Of a stretch of 64,000 nt of DNA, positions 61,807 through 64,000 are shown one piece after another (within the stretch, counting starts at the first letter, position 1; every line of letters starts with the position of its first letter). A program made the translations under genes and the position numbers. The notes beneath the pieces were generated by a model. That model was given only the letters and a program-made list of their open reading frames with translations. It was not told the DNA's origin and did not search any database. Location: positions 496,001 through 560,000 of the forward strand of contig CAWIMS010000003.1 in the NCBI GenBank assembly GCA_963837285.1. The letters run 5' to 3'. Source of the stretch: Planosporangium sp963837285 (GTDB lineage Bacteria > Actinomycetota > Actinomycetes > Mycobacteriales > Micromonosporaceae).

Positions 61807-63348
61807 ATGGCCGAGGCGACACTGCTGGCGCCCGTTATCCTGCAACCCGCGGACCACCGCGCGCCGAGCCGGCGGTTCGCCCGCTCGGCCGCGGCTGACG
61901 GCGCCTTCATGTCCACCTCCGAATGCCTCGAATGGCTGGCCGAACGCCGCGCCGCGTACGGATTCCACGTCGAGCGCATCCCGTTCGCCGAGCTGGACGG
62001 CTGGACCTTCAGCCCACCCGGCGGCAACCTCGTGCACCGCAGCGGCCGGTTCTACTCGATCGAAGGTTTGCGCGTGGGCCGGCACCCCGGGGCGGTACCG
62101 GAATGGACCCAGCCCATCATCGTCCAACCCGAGATCGGCATCCTCGGCATCCTGGTCAAGGAGTTCGACGGCGTCCTGCACTGCCTGATGCAGGCCAAGA
62201 TGGAGCCGGGCAACAGCAACGTCGTCCAGCTCTCGCCGACCGTGCAGGCGACCCGCAGCAACTACCTGCGGGTCCACCAGGGCCGCCCGACGCCGTACCT
62301 GGAGTACTTCCTGGCCCCACCGCGCGGTCGGGTACTCGCCGACTCACTGCAAAGCGAGCAGGGCGGCTGGTTCCTGCGCAAGCGTAACCGCAACATCGTC
62401 GTCGAGGTCACCGACGACGTCGAGGTCCTCGACGACTACTGCTGGCTGACCATCGGGCAGGTCCAGCAGTTGCTGTGCATCGACGACGTGGTGAACATGG
62501 ATGCCCGTACCGTGCTGTCGTGCGTACCGTTCGCGCCCAGCCCGACCGACGACGGCCCACACCACGACGGCCCACACCACGACGGCGCCGGCCTGGCGGC
62601 AGCCTCCGCTGCCGGTCTCGGCGACGGTCCCGGTACCGGCCCGGGCGGCGATCCGGGCGGCTACGGCGCCGCGGTGCGCCGTTCGATGGACCCCCACGCC
62701 GGCGGGCTGCATACGATGACCGAGGTGCTGAGCTGGCTGACCGCCAACAAGGCCGGGTGCGAGCTGGTCCAGCAGCGGATCCCGCTGGGCGCGGTCACCG
62801 GCTGGCGGCGTGGCGAGGACGAGATCGCCCATGACAGTGGCGAGTTCTTCCGGATCGTCGCGGTGGCGGTCCGGGCGGCCAGCCGCGAGGTGAGCCGCTG
62901 GAGCCAGCCCCTGCTCGCGCCCGCCGCGCCGGCCCTGCTGGCCCTGCTGACCCGGCGCATCGCCGGTGTCCTCCACGTCCTCGTCCAGGCCCGGGCCGCC
63001 GCGGGGGCGCTCGACATCATCGAGATCGCGCCGACGGTGCACTGCATGCCGCACAGCTGGCGCGACGTCGACCCGGTCCGCCGGCCCCGGTACCTCGATC
63101 ACGTCCTCGCCGCCGACCCGCTGCGGTGGCGCTACGACACCTGGCTGTCCGAGGAGGGCGGGCGCTTCCTGCACGCCCGCAACCGCTACCTGATCCTGGA
63201 GGTCGGCGACGAGATCCCGCTCGAAGAGCCGACCAGCTTCTGCTGGCTCACCGTGCACCAGCTGATGCAGCTGGTGCGGGCCGGAAACTGTGTCAACGTC
63301 GAGGCGCGGACCCTGCTCGCCGGTCTGCACGCCTGGATCAGCCGCTGA
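61807..63348 (+). CDS. NDP-hexose 2,3-dehydratase
   Basis: The product is 513 residues from an ATG at 61807 with AAGGAG. It is a tandem duplication: half one has RIPFAELDGWTFSPPGGNLV, GRFYSIEGLRV and LQSEQGGWFLRKRNRNIVVE, while half two repeats QQRIPLGAVTGWRRGEDEIA, SGEFFRIVAVAV and LSEEGGRFLHARNRYLILEV. This arrangement is typical of EvaA/TylX3-type enzymes, which remove the C2 hydroxyl. The linker carries a DGPHHDGPHHDG repeat and makes the protein somewhat longer than the usual 450-480. It shows that a 2-deoxysugar is made. The next gene overlaps it by one base. Confidence 0.92.
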   Translation: MAEATLLAPVILQPADHRAPSRRFARSAAADGAFMSTSECLEWLAERRAAYGFHVERIPFAELDGWTFSPPGGNLVHRSGRFYSIEGLRVGRHPGAVPEWTQPIIVQPEIGILGILVKEFDGVLHCLMQAKMEPGNSNVVQLSPTVQATRSNYLRVHQGRPTPYLEYFLAPPRGRVLADSLQSEQGGWFLRKRNRNIVVEVTDDVEVLDDYCWLTIGQVQQLLCIDDVVNMDARTVLSCVPFAPSPTDDGPHHDGPHHDGAGLAAASAAGLGDGPGTGPGGDPGGYGAAVRRSMDPHAGGLHTMTEVLSWLTANKAGCELVQQRIPLGAVTGWRRGEDEIAHDSGEFFRIVAVAVRAASREVSRWSQPLLAPAAPALLALLTRRIAGVLHVLVQARAAAGALDIIEIAPTVHCMPHSWRDVDPVRRPRYLDHVLAADPLRWRYDTWLSEEGGRFLHARNRYLILEVGDEIPLEEPTSFCWLTVHQLMQLVRAGNCVNVEARTLLAGLHAWISR

Positions 63349-64000
63349 TGCCGGTGCGCTTCGGCGTTCTCGGCTGCTCCTCGATCGCCGAGCGGCGGGC
63401 CATGCCGGCGATCGCCGCCGCCCCCGGTGCCGAGGTGCGCGCGGTGGCCAGCCGCGACCCGGCCCGGGCGCGCCGCTTCGCCGAACGGTTCGACTGCGCG
63501 GCCACCAGCTACGACGGCCTGCTGGAACGCGACGACGTGGACGCGGTGTACCTGTCGCTGCCGCCCGCGCTCCACGAGCCCTGGGGATCGCGGGCGCTGC
63601 GGGCGGGTAAACACCTGCTGGTGGAGAAGCCCGCGGCGACCTGCCCGGCGGACGTGGCCGGACTGGTCGGGCTGGCCGGGGAGTCCGGCCTCGTCGTACG
63701 GGAGAACTTCACCTTCCCGCACCACTCGCAGCACGCCCGGGTCCGGCAGCTGGTCACCTCCGGACGGCTGGGCACCCTACGGTCGCTGTCGGCGGCCTTC
63801 TGCTTCCCGCCGCTGCCCGACGGCGACATCCGGTACGCCCCGTCGTTGGGCGGCGGAGCGCTGCTCGACGCCGGGGTGTACCCGATCCGGCTGGCGCAGC
63901 TGCTGCTCGGCGACGACCTGCGGGTGACCGGCGCCACGCTTCGCCACGACCCGGTCCGGGGGGTGGACGTGGCCGGCCAGGCGCTGCTGGTGTCCGCCGA
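63348..64000 (+). CDS. Gfo/Idh/MocA-family NDP-hexose 3-ketoreductase (partial, runs off edge)
   Basis: 217 residues are visible from the ATG at 63348; the frame is open at the right edge. VRFGVLGCSSIAERRAMPAI is the dinucleotide-binding motif and LLVEKPAATCPADVAGL contains the catalytic EKP lysine. GGGALLDAGVYPIRLAQLLL is the typical C-terminal domain start. Following a 2,3-dehydratase, such enzymes reduce the 3-keto group to complete a 2,6-dideoxy intermediate (established for OleW/TylC1-type pathways). The cluster evidently continues beyond the window. Confidence 0.9.
   Translation, partial: MPVRFGVLGCSSIAERRAMPAIAAAPGAEVRAVASRDPARARRFAERFDCAATSYDGLLERDDVDAVYLSLPPALHEPWGSRALRAGKHLLVEKPAATCPADVAGLVGLAGESGLVVRENFTFPHHSQHARVRQLVTSGRLGTLRSLSAAFCFPPLPDGDIRYAPSLGGGALLDAGVYPIRLAQLLLGDDLRVTGATLRHDPVRGVDVAGQALLVSA

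Overview
The window is very GC-rich. It has actinobacterial features throughout: GTG starts, ATGA/GTGA stop-start overlaps, F420-type and cytochrome P450 enzymes, type II polyketide genes and large LAL-type regulators. The gene content (c-di-GMP proteins, non-NRPS siderophore synthetases, type II PKS with deoxysugar genes) fits a filamentous actinomycete, possibly of the Micromonosporaceae. That family assignment is an inference and cannot be settled from this sequence.

Left part (1-13 kb): the tail of an EAL protein, an RDD membrane protein, and a DUF885 hydrolase at the end of a sugar ABC-transporter operon. The four transporter genes are interrupted by many single-base frameshifts, while both neighbours are intact. 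A divergent GMC oxidoreductase follows. Next is a minus-strand operon of an MMPL exporter fused to a histidine-kinase-like module, a receiver-only response regulator and an ECF sigma factor. This is the most unusual signalling arrangement in the window.

Polyketide locus 1 (13.2-24.5 kb): a 53-residue antiporter remnant, a flavin reductase, a two-component system, a SchA/CurD-type cyclase, an ACP, an aromatase fused to a cupin, KS-alpha, a chain length factor (CLF), and two translationally coupled LAL regulators. The second regulator and the CLF carry in-frame TTA codons, which suggests bldA-type control.

Middle (24.5-38.7 kb): two paralogous membrane diguanylate cyclases and an intradiol dioxygenase, each preceded by the same ECF-like promoter motif. 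Then come a secreted, LPxTG-anchored GH29 fucosidase, an SMP-30 protein, and a siderophore operon with a PLP decarboxylase and two IucA/IucC synthetases. A glycosyltransferase-like protein closes this part. Striking palindromes lie between these genes.

Polyketide locus 2 (38.7-64 kb, open at the right edge): dTDP-glucose 4,6-dehydratase, an amidohydrolase, a PEP/rifampin-phosphotransferase-like enzyme, a cupin, two SDRs that have lost their catalytic residues, and a fused two-half ABC exporter. Further on are an LLM oxidoreductase, two P450s, a SchA/CurD cyclase, a second KS-alpha with no CLF, a second ACP, a second aromatase, a DUF1772 protein and an intact ketoreductase. The right end holds a double ABM monooxygenase, two NDP-sugar epimerases/reductases, a methyltransferase, an FAD monooxygenase, an NDP-hexose 2,3-dehydratase and the start of a Gfo/Idh ketoreductase. 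The inferred product is a heavily oxidised aromatic polyketide carrying a 2,6-dideoxysugar. Locus 2 repeats most of locus 1 but lacks a CLF, so either both loci feed one pathway and share a CLF, or locus 1 is a separate whiE-like pigment pathway.
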